Source: CAZYBG01 sp964645155
Lineage (GTDB): Bacteria > Pseudomonadota > Alphaproteobacteria > Rhodobacterales > Rhodobacteraceae
Direction of reading: 5' to 3'
Assembly: GCA_964645155.1 (NCBI GenBank)
Contig: CAZYBG010000009.1
Location: 1-63,825 of the forward strand
DNA length: 63,825 nt
Below the pieces are notes generated by a model. That model did not search any database and was not told the origin of the DNA. It saw only the letters and a list, made by a program, of their open reading frames with translations. This document shows, in pieces, positions 42,631 to 52,897 of the stretch (positions are counted from its first letter, which is position 1; each line of letters starts with the position of its first letter). Made by a program: the position numbers and the translations under genes.

Positions 42631-45442
42631 ATGACCTTCGGCAAGGGCTGCCACCTGCACCTGATCGACGGTTCGTCGTTCATCTTCCGCGCCTATCATG
42701 CGCTGCCGCAGCTCACGCGGAAGTCCGACGGGCTGCCGATCGGGGCCGTCGCGGGGTTCTGCAACATGCTCTTCCGCTACGTCGACGGCGGCTCGGGCAC
42801 CGACACGGCGACCCATGTGGCGGTGGTGTTCGACAAGGGCTCCCACACCTTCCGCAACGACCTCTACGAGCTCTACAAGGCGAACCGCGAGGCAATGCCC
42901 GAGGACCTGCGCCCGCAGATCCCGCTGACGCGCGAGGCGACACGCGCCTTCAACATCGCCTGCCTCGAGCAGGAAGGCTACGAGGCCGACGACATCATCG
43001 CGACCCTCGCCTGCCAGGCCCGCGACGCCGGCGGGCGCGTCACCATCATCTCGTCCGACAAGGACCTGATGCAGCTGGTCGGGAACGGCATCGAGATGTT
43101 CGACGCGATGAAGATGAAGCGCATCGGCGTCGAGGAGGTCGAGGAGAAGTTCGGCGTGAAGCCCGAGCGGGTGGTGGATATCCAGGCGCTCGCCGGCGAC
43201 AGCGTCGACAACGTGCCCGGCGCGCCCGGCATCGGCATCAAGACGGCGGCGCTTCTCATCACCGAGTTCGGCGATCTGGAGACGCTGCTGGAGCGGGCGG
43301 GGGAGATCAGGCAGGACAAGCGCCGCCAGACCCTGATCGACTTCGCCGACCAGATCCGGCTGTCGAAGCGGCTCGTGAAGCTCGATTGCGAAATGCCGGT
43401 CGAGGCGGGGCTGGACGAGCTGGAAGTCAACGCGCCCGACCCCGCCGTGCTGATGGATTTCCTCGGCCGGATGGAGTTCCGGACGCTGACCAGGCGCATC
43501 GCCGAGAAGATGGGTGTGGCCCAGCCGGCGATCCCCGACGCGACCCCCGAAGGGGCGAGTCCCGACCCGGTGGAAGAGAAGCAGCCGCCCTTCGATCTCG
43601 ATAGCTACGAATGCATCTGCGACGCGGCCGCGCTCGCCCCCTGGCTTGCCGAGATCGCCGAGAAGGGCTGGGTCGCCATCGACACCGAGACGACCAGCCT
43701 CGACGAGATGCGCGCCGGACTGGTCGGCATCTCGCTTGCCGTCGAGCCGGGGCGCGCCTGTTACATTCCCGTCGGTCACATCCTGGGCGAAGGCGACCTG
43801 TTCGGCGCGGCGAAGCGCGCCGGGGGGCAGATGACGGTGGAGGAGGCGCTGGCCGTGCTGCGCCCGATGCTGGAGGACGACGCGATCCTCAAGATCGGCC
43901 ACAACATGAAGTATGACTGGAAGATCTTCGCCCGCCACGGCGTGCGGTTGGCGCCGATCGACGACACGCTCCTGATGAGCTACGCGCTGAACGGCGGGCT
44001 GCACAACCACGGGATGGACGTGCTGGCGGAACGGTATCTCGGCCACATCTGCGTCCCGATCAAGGAGCTGCTGGGCTCGGGCAAGCAGGCCATCACCTTC
44101 GAGCGGGTGCCGATCGACGCCGCCACGAGATACGCCGCCGAGGATGCCGACGTCACGATCCGGCTCTGGCGGCTGTTCAAGCCGCAGCTGCCGCGGGGCC
44201 GCGTCACCACCGTCTACGAGACGCTGGAACGCCCGCTGGTCCGGGTGCTGGCCGACATGGAAATGGCGGGCGTGCAGATCGACCGGCACACGCTCAGCCG
44301 GATGTCGGGCGCCTTCGCGCAGAAGATGGCGGCGCTGGAGGAGGAGATCTACGGCCTCGCCGGCGAGAAGTTCAACATCGGCTCGCCCGCGCAGGTGGGC
44401 GAGATCCTGTTCGGCAGGATGAGCCTGCCGGGCGGCACCCGCACCAAGAACGGCCAGTGGTCCACCCCCGCCGACGTGCTGGAGGACCTCGCGACCGAGC
44501 ACGATTTCCCGGCGCGCGTGCTCGACTACCGCCAGCTCTCGAAGCTGAAATCGACCTATACCGACGCGCTTCAGGAGCATATCCACCCTGAGACGGGCCG
44601 GGTGCACACCTCCTATTCCATCGCCGGCGCCAATACCGGCCGGCTGGCCTCGACCGACCCGAACCTCCAGAACATCCCCGTCCGCACCGAGGAAGGCCGC
44701 CGCATCCGCGAGGCCTTCGTCGCGCCCGAAGGCCGCACGCTGGTCAGCCTCGACTACAGCCAGATCGAGCTGCGCATCCTCGCCCACATCGCCGACATCC
44801 CGGCGCTGAAGCAGGCATTCAAGGACGGCCTCGACATCCACGCGATGACCGCGAGCCAGATGTTCAGCGTGCCGCTCGACCAGATGACCCCCGAGGTCCG
44901 CCGCCGCGCCAAGGCGATCAACTTCGGGGTGATCTACGGCNNNNNNNNNNGGCATCTCGGGCTGGGGCCTCGCCCGCAACCTGAGGATCCCGCGCGACGA
45001 GGCGCAGGCCTTCATCGACACCTATTTCGAGCGCTTCCCCGGCATCCGCGCCTACATGGACGAGACCATCGCCTTCGCGAAACGCGAGGGCTACGTCCAG
45101 ACGCTCTTCGGCCGGCGCATCCATACGCCCGAGATCAACGCCAAGGGCCCGACCGCCGGCTTCGCCCGCCGCGCCGCGATCAACGCGCCGATCCAGGGCA
45201 CGGCCGCCGACGTGATCCGCCGGGCGATGATCCGGATGCCCGCGGCGATCGCCGGGCTGCCGGCGACGATGCTGCTGCAGGTCCACGACGAGCTGCTGTT
45301 CGAGGTCGAGGCCGGCGCCGAGGAGGCGGTGATCGCCGCGGTCCGCAAGGTGATGGAAGGCGCCGACGAGCCTGCGGTGAAGCTGAGCGTGCCGCTGACC
45401 GTCGATGCCGGGCAGGGTGCCAACTGGGCCGAGGCGCATTGA
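42631..45442 (+). CDS. polA: DNA polymerase I, interrupted by an assembly gap
   Basis: PolA fills gaps and removes primers in replication and repair. All three domains are present. The 5'-3' exonuclease domain begins HLIDGSSFIFRAYHALP. The 3'-5' exonuclease has an intact DTET at residues 351-354 and later YAAEDADVTIRL. The polymerase has DYSQIELRILAHIA from residue 708, RRRAKAINFGVIYG at the gap, and VHDELLFEV at the end. Ten N (44941-44950) follow YG, and the frame resumes with GISGWGLARN. Ten N shifts the frame, but joining the flanks on the shared GGC restores the family sequence YGISGWG and a product of about 932 residues, so this is not a pseudogene. The ATG at 42631 follows GGGGGAG. Confidence 0.93.
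44941..44950. other. Scaffold gap of 10 N inside polA
   Basis: The left flank ends TACGGC and the right begins GGCATC. Since PolA proteins read YG directly followed by (I/M)S at this point, the two GGC copies are probably the same three bases and the true gap length is minus three. Confidence 0.85.
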
Positions 45443-45465
45443 GGTGTGGGCGGCCGGCGCGGCCG

Positions 45466-45693
45466 TCACTCGGCCTTCACGAGCCGCGCCACCAGCCGCC
45501 GCGTCAGCGGCGCCACCACGAGGACGGTCGGAAAGGCGACCGCCCAAGAGGCCAGCCAGGCACTGAACCAGAGCCACGGCAACTGCGGCACGATCCCTGT
45601 CGTACGGATGATCGCGATGCCGGATACGATGCAGGACATCAGTCCCGAAAGGATCAGCCCGAAGACGACGGGTGCGAACCGGGCGGGCAGCAT
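45466..45693 (-). CDS. DUF2798 small membrane protein
   Basis: This 75-residue protein has two predicted transmembrane helices (FAPVVFGLILSGLMSCIVSGIAI and WLASWAVAFPTVLVVAPLTRRLV), the DUF2798 arrangement. The ATG at 45691-45693 overlaps the stop of the SDR gene by one base, so it is coupled to it. A start six codons earlier is in frame but lies inside the SDR gene. Function unknown. Confidence 0.78.
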   Translation of the reverse strand: MLPARFAPVVFGLILSGLMSCIVSGIAIIRTTGIVPQLPWLWFSAWLASWAVAFPTVLVVAPLTRRLVARLVKAE

Positions 45694-46394
45694 CAGAAGC
45701 TCTCTACCCAAGGCCGCACCGCGAGCTCCTCGGTCCAGGCCGAGCGATGCTGGTCGATCAGCGCGAGATATGTCTGCGCGATCGCGTCTGGATCGAGCAT
45801 CGAGCCGGGCCGATCCGCCGGCTCGGTGCGGCCCGGATTGCGGATCGCGCCATCGATGTTGATCCAGGCGACATGCACGCCCTTCGGGTGCAACTCGCGC
45901 GCCATCGACTGGGCGAGCCCGCGCTGGGCGAACTTTCCCATTGCGAAGGGGGCCGATTGCGGAAAGCCCTTCACGCCTGCCGAAGCGCCGGTGAAAAGGA
46001 TCGTCCCGCGGGTGCCCTGCGCGTCCGGCTCGGCGGCGAGCATCGCCCGGGCGGCCGCCTGGCCCACGAGGAAGGCGCCGAACGCCGTCACCTCGAGGGC
46101 GCGGCGCACGTCGTCCGGCACCAGGTCGATCAGCGGGGCGCGGCTGCGGGCCGAGGGGTTGTAGACGACGACGCGGGGCGCGGCGTCGAGCCGGGCGAAC
46201 ATCCCGGTGACCGCATGCGGGTCAGACGCGTCGCCGCGAAGCAGCGCCGCGCCCGTCTCCTGTGCCAGTGCGCCGAGCTTTTCGACATTGCGCGCCGCCA
46301 GCGCCAGCCCGTAGCCTTCGGCATGGAGGGCCCGGGCAAGGGATGCCGACAGGCCGTCGCCGGCGCCGACGATGAGTGCGAGAGGGGCTGACAT
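45693..46394 (-). CDS. Atypical short-chain dehydrogenase-like protein lacking the catalytic tyrosine
   Basis: This 233-residue SDR-fold protein has the nucleotide motif VGAGDGLS (residues 9-16) and the serine region FTGASAG. In place of the YxxxK catalytic pair it reads F150-A-M-G-K154, so the tyrosine is replaced by phenylalanine while the lysine stays. This matches a recognised atypical SDR subgroup. Enzymatic activity is therefore doubtful or differs from the usual oxidoreductase type. CGGAGA lies seven bases before the ATG at 46394. It forms a pair with the DUF2798 gene. Confidence 0.82.
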   Translation of the reverse strand: MSAPLALIVGAGDGLSASLARALHAEGYGLALAARNVEKLGALAQETGAALLRGDASDPHAVTGMFARLDAAPRVVVYNPSARSRAPLIDLVPDDVRRALEVTAFGAFLVGQAAARAMLAAEPDAQGTRGTILFTGASAGVKGFPQSAPFAMGKFAQRGLAQSMARELHPKGVHVAWINIDGAIRNPGRTEPADRPGSMLDPDAIAQTYLALIDQHRSAWTEELAVRPWVESF

Positions 46395-46490
46395 GGGCGA
46401 TCTCCGTGCTGGGTGAAGATCAATCTGGGCGCCTCTGGCGCTGGCGTTACCCCTCGCGGCTGCACAGCGCCTCTGCGAGGTCGCACTGAC

Positions 46491-47075
46491 ATGCCCCGCG
46501 CCGCCGAAGATGCCCCGATCCTGACCGTCCGGTCCCGCGCCGAACTGCGCGATTGGCTCGCGGCGCACCACGCCACGCCCGGCCCCGCCTGGCTTGCCAC
46601 CTACAAGAAGCGCCACCCGGACCACATGGCCTACGAGCCGCTGGTCGAGGAGCTCCTGTGCTGGGGCTGGATCGACAGCGTGACCCGCGCGCTCGACGCC
46701 GACCGCTCGATGATCCTGATCGCGCCGAGGAACCCGAAATCAGCCTGGTCGGCGATCAACAAGGCGCATGTCGAACGCGCCATCGCCTCCGGCGCGATGA
46801 CGCCCGCCGGCCTCGGCAAGGTCGAGGCGGCGCAGGCGAACGGGATGTGGGGCTTTCTCGACGATGTCGAGCGACTGGAGGTGCCGGGCGACCTCGCGGC
46901 CGCGCTCGACGCTGCCGGGGCGCGGGCGGCGTGGGACGCCTGGCCGCGCAGCGTGAAGCGCGGCACGCTGGAATGGATCAAGACGGCGAAGGGCGCGCCG
47001 ACGCGGGCCGCGCGCATCGCCGATGTGGCGGACAGCGCGGCGCGGGGCGCGCGGCCGAAGCCGTTTCGGCGCTGA
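46491..47075 (+). CDS. YdeI/OmpD-associated family protein
   Basis: This 194-residue soluble protein matches the YdeI family (bacteriocin-protection / OmpD-associated). The core AWLATYKKRHPDHMAYEPLVEELLCWGWIDS and NPKSAWSAINKAHVERAIASG are typical, and the C-terminus is basic. In Salmonella and E. coli YdeI-type proteins are linked to resistance to antimicrobial peptides. That role is not shown here. The ATG at 46491 is the first that gives the family N-terminus. It converges with the WYL regulator gene (six-base gap). Confidence 0.85.
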   Translation: MPRAAEDAPILTVRSRAELRDWLAAHHATPGPAWLATYKKRHPDHMAYEPLVEELLCWGWIDSVTRALDADRSMILIAPRNPKSAWSAINKAHVERAIASGAMTPAGLGKVEAAQANGMWGFLDDVERLEVPGDLAAALDAAGARAAWDAWPRSVKRGTLEWIKTAKGAPTRAARIADVADSAARGARPKPFRR

Positions 47076-47081
47076 GGCGCG

Positions 47082-47768
47082 TCAGGGCCGGAATTCGGCC
47101 GGCACCGCCACGGCGTAGAAGTCCCGCAGGGTCTTGCCCCGCTCGTGCCGGAAGCTGCCGTCCTCGGCCGTCGTCAGCACCCGGTCCACACGGAACATGC
47201 GGAAATCGTCGCGCAGCTCGCACCAGGCCACCAGCGTCCAGACCCGGCCCCAGAAGACGAGGCCGAGGGGGCGGATGGTGCGGGCGGTCTCGCGCCCCTC
47301 GGCATCGGCATAGGCGATGCCGAGCCGGATCCGGCGCTCGACGGCGGCGTCGAGCAGGTCGAGCCGCGCGCGCGTGGCGGCGCTTTCAGCCGAGAAGGCG
47401 TGGATCTGGACCTCGGCCGCACGCGCCCGCTCGGTCTCGGGCAGGACGGCGGCGATCTTGACCATCGCCTCCTCGACCGCCCGCGCCATCGCCTGCCCGC
47501 CCCAGGCGCGCAGCAGCCGCGCCCCGGCGACCAGCGCCACCACCTCCTCGCGGGTGAACATCAGGGGCGGCAGGTCGTAGCCCTCGCGCATCAGGTAGCC
47601 GACGCCGGCCTCGCCCTCGATCGGCACGCCCGAGCCGACCAGATCGGCCACGTCGCGGTAGATCGTGCGCTCGGACACTTCCAGCCGCTCGGCCAGACTC
47701 CGCGCCGTGGAGAGCCGTCCGCCCCTGAGATACTGCACGATCTGGAACAGACGGTCGGCCCTACGCAT
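47082..47768 (-). CDS. YafY-type transcriptional regulator with WYL domain
   Basis: This 228-residue regulator has an N-terminal HTH_11 helix-turn-helix (MRRADRLFQIVQYLRGGRLSTARSLAERLEVSERTIYRDV) and a C-terminal WYL-type sensor (IRPLGLVFWGRVWTLVAWCELRDDFRMFRVDRV). Such proteins bind a ligand or nucleic acid through the WYL fold and often control a neighbouring VOC or hydrolase gene. Here it follows a VOC gene in the same direction, 15 bases away. An inverted repeat upstream of the pair (48220-48241) is its likely operator. Confidence 0.9.
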   Translation of the reverse strand: MRRADRLFQIVQYLRGGRLSTARSLAERLEVSERTIYRDVADLVGSGVPIEGEAGVGYLMREGYDLPPLMFTREEVVALVAGARLLRAWGGQAMARAVEEAMVKIAAVLPETERARAAEVQIHAFSAESAATRARLDLLDAAVERRIRLGIAYADAEGRETARTIRPLGLVFWGRVWTLVAWCELRDDFRMFRVDRVLTTAEDGSFRHERGKTLRDFYAVAVPAEFRP

Positions 47769-47783
47769 CGAAGACCCGGCGCA

Positions 47784-48173
47784 TCACGCGGCGTTCGGCT
47801 GGTAGAGCCCGATGGAGTTGCCGTCGGGGTCCCTGGCGTAGGCGAAGCGGCCGGCCGGGGCGTCGAGGACCGGCCCGAGGATCTCGCCGCCGGCCGCCGT
47901 GCAGCGGGCCAGCGCCTCCTCGAGCCGGCCGGGCACGGCGAGGTGGATCGTCGGGCCGCCGCCATCCCTGGCGGGCGTCCCCGGATAGAGGTGGCCCGAG
48001 ACGCCGGGGCCCTCCATCCCGTCCTTGGTCGGGAAGATCGCCATCGGGTTCGGGCCCGAGGCGTCGAGCGTCAGGCCGGCATCGAGGACTGCGTTGTAGA
48101 AGGCGATGGCCTTCGACATGTCGCGCACGGGCAGCTCGAACCAGACGGCCGTGTTGTCAGGAGCGTGGGGCAT
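47784..48173 (-). CDS. VOC-family (glyoxalase-fold) protein
   Basis: This 129-residue single VOC domain has paired beta-alpha-beta-beta units: VWFELPVRDMSKAIAFYNAVLDAG and HLAVPGRLEEALARCTAAGGEILGP. It ends YARDPDGNSIGLYQPN. Metal ligands would be the histidine in TIHLAVPG and the acidic end residues, but activity is unknown. The family covers glyoxalases, extradiol dioxygenases, antibiotic-binding proteins and many undefined enzymes. It is the first gene of the VOC-regulator pair. Confidence 0.88.
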   Translation of the reverse strand: MPHAPDNTAVWFELPVRDMSKAIAFYNAVLDAGLTLDASGPNPMAIFPTKDGMEGPGVSGHLYPGTPARDGGGPTIHLAVPGRLEEALARCTAAGGEILGPVLDAPAGRFAYARDPDGNSIGLYQPNAA

Positions 48174-48219
48174 CGGGTCTCTCCATAGCATGGGTCGTGG
48201 CGCCTGTCTGGCACAACCC

Positions 48220-48241
48220 TCCTGACAGCATGGCGTCAGGA
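48220..48241. promoter_or_regulatory. Inverted repeat upstream of the VOC/WYL-regulator pair
   Basis: TCCTGAC-N8-GTCAGGA is a perfect 7+7 inverted repeat 47 bases before the VOC start. The half site GTCAGGAGCG at 48235-48244 recurs exactly at 48156-48165, just inside the VOC gene. This is a likely operator for the YafY-type regulator, by position. Confidence 0.5.
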
Positions 48242-48375
48242 GCGACGGGCCCGCCCGGCCATGCCGCCGCCGCGGGCGGGAGCCGCGCGGTCCGCGCCGC
48301 CGGAACCCGCGGGGCGGTTTCCCTGTTGAAGGCACGAGGCGCCGCGGGGCGCCGCCACCCCTCCGAGGACATGCC

Positions 48376-49551
48376 ATGGCCGAGCCGATCTCGACGCAAC
48401 TCCGCCGCCCGTTCGCTGCCGCCGCCGTCGGGCTCGCGGTCATCGGGTGGCTGCTGGTCCTCTGGCTCGCCACCGCGCGGGCCGGCCTGGAGGAGGAGCT
48501 TGGCGCCCGCGACGCGACGCTGGGCGACATCGCCGCCCTCGAAGACCGCCGCGCCGCGCTGCAGGACGAGGTCACGTCGCTCGAGGCGCAGCGCCTTTCC
48601 GCCGAGGATACGGCGGCCACGGCGACCGAACGGCAGGCCGCGCTCGTCGCCGAACGCGATGCCCTGCAGCAGGATCTCGACGCCCGCCGGACCGAATTCG
48701 AGACGCTGGAGGCCGAGCTCGGCCCGATGCGCGAGGAACTGGCGGGTTTCGATGCGCGGCTCGCCGATGTCGAGGAAAGCCTCTCCGCCCGCACGGCCGA
48801 ACTGACCGATGTCGGCGCGCGGCTCGAGACGGCGCGGGCGCGCGAGGCCGAACTGCGCGACAGCCTCACCGCGCTCAACGAGGAGGCCTCGACCCTCGCC
48901 AGCCAGGCCGCCGAGGCCGAAGGCCGCGCCCAGTCCGCCCGCGAGGCCGAGGCTGCCGCCGCGGCCGCGCTTGCTGAGGCCGAGGCGGCACTCGCCTCCG
49001 CCACGACCGGGCGCGACGCACTCGCCGCCGAGATCGAGACGCTGACCGGCCGCCGCGATGCCATCCGCGACGACGTCGCCGCGGCCGAGGAGCAGCGCCA
49101 GTCGCTGCAGGCGCTGCTGACCCAGCTTTCGGCCGACCTGGCCGCGCGCAGCGAACGCCTTGCCACGATCGAAGCGCGCATCGCCGACCTTCAGGGCCAG
49201 GAGCAGGAACAGCGGCCCCCGCCGGCGGCCGGGGGCGGCGCGGCGGCCGAGCCGGCGGGTGATGGCGATGACGCCCTGCTCGCGCCCGGCCGCTACAGCC
49301 TCGGTCCGGTCGAGGCCGAGTTCGCAGCCGATGGCACCTTCCGGATGGCCAACCCCGAGGCGGGACGCAGCGCCACCGGACGCTGGCAGCTCGAGGACGG
49401 CGCCCTCGTGCTCGCCGAGGTCGCGGGCGACCTGCCGCGCGACAGCTACCGCTGCGCGCTGGCCGCCGGCGACGGCGGGCACCGGCTCGAGGACGCCGAC
49501 GGCGGCTGCGGCGGCCTGACCGGGCAGGTCATGGCGCCGGCGCGGGACTGA
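48376..49551 (+). CDS. Membrane-anchored coiled-coil protein of unknown function
   Basis: I do not recognise a named family. The 391-residue protein has a transmembrane helix at about residues 13-33 (FAAAAVGLAVIGWLLVLWLA) after a short basic start. A long Ala/Glu/Arg-rich coiled coil follows (about 36-275), then a Gly/Pro/Ala linker and a compact C-terminal domain (about 300-391, YSLGPVEAEFAADGTFRMANPEAG and ending in a paired-cysteine region). If the N-terminus stays inside, the coil and domain are periplasmic. Secretion-stalk, septal or envelope-spacer roles are all possible. It overlaps the convergent isomerase gene by 23 bases. Confidence 0.65.
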   Translation: MAEPISTQLRRPFAAAAVGLAVIGWLLVLWLATARAGLEEELGARDATLGDIAALEDRRAALQDEVTSLEAQRLSAEDTAATATERQAALVAERDALQQDLDARRTEFETLEAELGPMREELAGFDARLADVEESLSARTAELTDVGARLETARAREAELRDSLTALNEEASTLASQAAEAEGRAQSAREAEAAAAAALAEAEAALASATTGRDALAAEIETLTGRRDAIRDDVAAAEEQRQSLQALLTQLSADLAARSERLATIEARIADLQGQEQEQRPPPAAGGGAAAEPAGDGDDALLAPGRYSLGPVEAEFAADGTFRMANPEAGRSATGRWQLEDGALVLAEVAGDLPRDSYRCALAAGDGGHRLEDADGGCGGLTGQVMAPARD

Positions 49552-50311
49552 CCGCGCGCGCCGCCGCGAGCCAGGCCAGCCCCGCCTCGGTCGTTCCGGC
49601 CGGGCGGTATTCGGCGCTCACCCAGCCGGTGTACCCGGTCCGGTCCAGCAGCCGGAAGAAGGAAGGATAGTCGATGTCGCCGCCCGCGGGCTCGTGCCGG
49701 CCGGGCATGCCGGCGACCTGCACATGGGCGACCCGCGCGGCGCAGCGGCGCCAAAGCCCCGCTGCGTCGCCATGGATCATCTGCGCATGGTAGGCGTCGA
49801 ACTGGAGCTGCAGGTTCGGCGCGGCGACCTCGTCGAGGATCGCGAGCGCCTCGTCGAAGTCGGCCAGGAAGTAGCCCGGCATGTCGGTGCGGTTGATCGG
49901 CTCGATCGTCAGGCTCTGGCCCGGCGCGCGGGCGGCGGCCCAGCGGAGGTTGCGCACATATGTCGCCCGCGCCGCCGGCCCGGCGGCTTCGCCGGCCATC
50001 AGGTGCAGATGCGCCGCACCCAGCACCCGGGCGAACCGGAGCGCGCGGTCGAAATCCTTCTCGAACTGCGCCTCGCCGCCCGGCACCGCGGCATGGCCCC
50101 GGGCGCCGCCGGTCCAGTTCGGCGGCGGGCAGTTGATCAGGACGACCGGCATCCGGGCAAGCCGGGCCGCCTCGGCGATGGCCGCCGCCGGCTCGTCGTA
50201 GGGAAAGAGGATCTCCACGCCGTCGAACCCCGCCGCCCGCGCGGCAGCGATTCGCGCGATCAGCGGCCGGTCGGCGAACAGCCACGAGAGATTCGCCGCG
50301 AAACGCGGCAT
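49529..50311 (-). CDS. hyi: Hydroxypyruvate isomerase-like TIM-barrel protein
   Basis: This 260-residue sugar isomerase-like AP-endonuclease-2-fold protein starts PRFAANLSWLFADRPLIARIAAAR, the typical Hyi N-terminus. Metal ligands appear in IEPINRTDMPGYFL, FDAYHAQ and the C-terminal SAEYRPAG. Hyi interconverts hydroxypyruvate and tartronate semialdehyde in glyoxylate metabolism. Close relatives have other 2-oxo or keto-sugar substrates, so the exact reaction is uncertain. The ATG overlaps the DUF1285 stop by one base, and the 3' end overlaps the coiled-coil gene. The glc operon lies 10 kb away. Confidence 0.8.
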   Translation of the reverse strand: MPRFAANLSWLFADRPLIARIAAARAAGFDGVEILFPYDEPAAAIAEAARLARMPVVLINCPPPNWTGGARGHAAVPGGEAQFEKDFDRALRFARVLGAAHLHLMAGEAAGPAARATYVRNLRWAAARAPGQSLTIEPINRTDMPGYFLADFDEALAILDEVAAPNLQLQFDAYHAQMIHGDAAGLWRRCAARVAHVQVAGMPGRHEPAGGDIDYPSFFRLLDRTGYTGWVSAEYRPAGTTEAGLAWLAAARAVSPAPAP

Positions 50312-50898
50312 CACGGCAGCTCGGCCGAGGGAATCATCGGGAAGAACGCGCCGTCCGACCACAGGCCGAACCAGCGCGCGCCCTGGTGCGGCTCGTGGGC
50401 GCCAAGCTCCACCAGCCGGTAGAAGGTCTTGCGGTCGATCAGCGCCTCGAGGCCGGCGCGCACCAGCACGTAGGGCGCAGGCTCGCCGGTGGCCGGGTCG
50501 CGCGTCACCCGGATCGGATGGTCGGGTCCGGCCGTCACCACGTCGTCGACATGCGTCCGGAATGTCAGGCGGCGCGCGCGGCCGGTGCCTTCCGCCTCGA
50601 CATCGACCGCCACGAAGGGCGCATCCTCGACCCTTATGCCCACCTTCTCGACAGGCGTGACCAGAAAATAGGCGTCCCCCTCGCGCTTGAGGATCGAGGA
50701 GAACAGCTTCACCAGCCCCGCCCGCCCGATCGGCGTGCCGAGGTAGAACCACGTCCCGTCGCGGCGGATCTCGATGTCGATGTCGCCGCAGAACGGCGGG
50801 TTCCACAGGTGAACCGGCGGCAGCCCCTTCTTCGCCGCCGCCCGCGCGGTGGCGGCCAAGCTGTCGGCCGAAGGTTTCACGATGTTTTGTGCGCTCAT
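50311..50898 (-). CDS. DUF1285 family protein
   Basis: This 195-residue protein belongs to DUF1285. It has conserved VHLWNPPFCGDIDIEIRRDGTWFYLGTPIGR and LVRAGLEALIDRKTFYRLVELG. The fold is thought to be a double barrel of unknown function. The ATG at 50898 (SAQNIVK) is the likely start; a TTG four codons earlier is in frame. It is divergent from moxR by 72 bases. In many alphaproteobacteria DUF1285 sits beside the moxR gene group, which this arrangement repeats. Confidence 0.85.
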   Translation of the reverse strand: MSAQNIVKPSADSLAATARAAAKKGLPPVHLWNPPFCGDIDIEIRRDGTWFYLGTPIGRAGLVKLFSSILKREGDAYFLVTPVEKVGIRVEDAPFVAVDVEAEGTGRARRLTFRTHVDDVVTAGPDHPIRVTRDPATGEPAPYVLVRAGLEALIDRKTFYRLVELGAHEPHQGARWFGLWSDGAFFPMIPSAELP

Positions 50899-50970
50899 CG
50901 GTTTTGCCAATTGCGGGGCGGGGCATATCTCCCTCTAATACCCGAGATAGGCGCGGACGGGAGAGATGTC

Positions 50971-51978
<1,008 letters not shown>

Positions 51979-52021
51979 CCTGCCCGCATTCGTCTGCCGC
52001 GTCGCGCCCCGGTGCCGCCGG

Positions 52022-52897
52022 GTGACCGAAGCCGCCGCCCTCCGGTCTGCGGCAGAGGGGCTTGCCGCGCCGCTGCCGCCGCTGCTCGCCGAAGCCGAGC
52101 ACCTGGCGGCGACCGTCCTTCTTGGCGAACACGGGCGCCGGCGGGCCGGCCTCGGCGACGAATTCTGGCAGTACCGCCCGGCCACCGCGTCCGACGAGGC
52201 GCGGACGATCGACTGGCGTCGCTCGGGCCGCTCCGACGGCCATTTCGTGCGCGAGAAGGAATGGCAGGCGGCGCAGTCGGTCCAGCTCTGGGTCGACGAT
52301 GCCGCGTCGATGAACTTCTCCGGTGACCGGAACCGCCCGGCCAAGGGCCAGCGGGCGCGCCTGCTGGCGCTCGCCCTGTCGGTGCTTCTGGTGCGCGGCG
52401 GCGAGCGTGTCGGCCTCTTCGGCGAGGCCGGCCGGCCCGCCCGCGGGCAGCTTCAGCTGATGCGGCTGGCCGGCCTGCTCTCCGGAGCCGCCGGCACCGG
52501 CGACTACGGCGCGCCCGAGACGCGCGGCATGATGCACCATTCGCGCGCCGCCTTCCTGTCGGACTTCCTCGGCGACATCGGCCCGGTGGAGGCGCAGCTG
52601 ATGAAGGCCGCCGACCGTGGCGTCCGCGGCGCGGTCCTGATGGTGCTCGACCCGCAGGAGGAGAACTTCCCGTTCGACGGCCGCACGATCTTCGAATCGA
52701 TGACCGGCAGCCTCCGCCACGAGACGCTGAAGGCCGGCGACCTCCGGGCCCGCTACCTCGCCCGCCTGGACGAGCGGAAGGCGCGGCTCGGGCGCCTGGC
52801 GCAGCTGACCGGCTGGCAGTTCAGCGCGCATCACACCGACGCTCCGCCGCTGCCGGCGCTCCTCTGGCTCTACCGCGCGCTGGAGCGCAGGCAGTGA
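52022..52897 (+). CDS. DUF58 protein, MoxR partner
   Basis: This 291-residue DUF58 protein has the family signature DEARTIDWRRSGRSD near residue 57. Its vWA-like core has a metal-site motif DDAAS (VQLWVDDAASMNF) in place of DxSxS, with alanine at the first serine, so metal binding is doubtful. No transmembrane helix is visible. The GTG start at 52022 has no strong ribosome site, leaving the exact start in doubt. It stands 43 bases after moxR and overlaps the next gene at its stop. DUF58 proteins are the usual MoxR partner. Confidence 0.88.
   Translation: MTEAAALRSAAEGLAAPLPPLLAEAEHLAATVLLGEHGRRRAGLGDEFWQYRPATASDEARTIDWRRSGRSDGHFVREKEWQAAQSVQLWVDDAASMNFSGDRNRPAKGQRARLLALALSVLLVRGGERVGLFGEAGRPARGQLQLMRLAGLLSGAAGTGDYGAPETRGMMHHSRAAFLSDFLGDIGPVEAQLMKAADRGVRGAVLMVLDPQEENFPFDGRTIFESMTGSLRHETLKAGDLRARYLARLDERKARLGRLAQLTGWQFSAHHTDAPPLPALLWLYRALERRQ

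Noticed and set aside
42631..45442. polA as a frameshifted pseudogene
   Set aside because: The break coincides with a ten-N gap and all motifs on both sides are intact.
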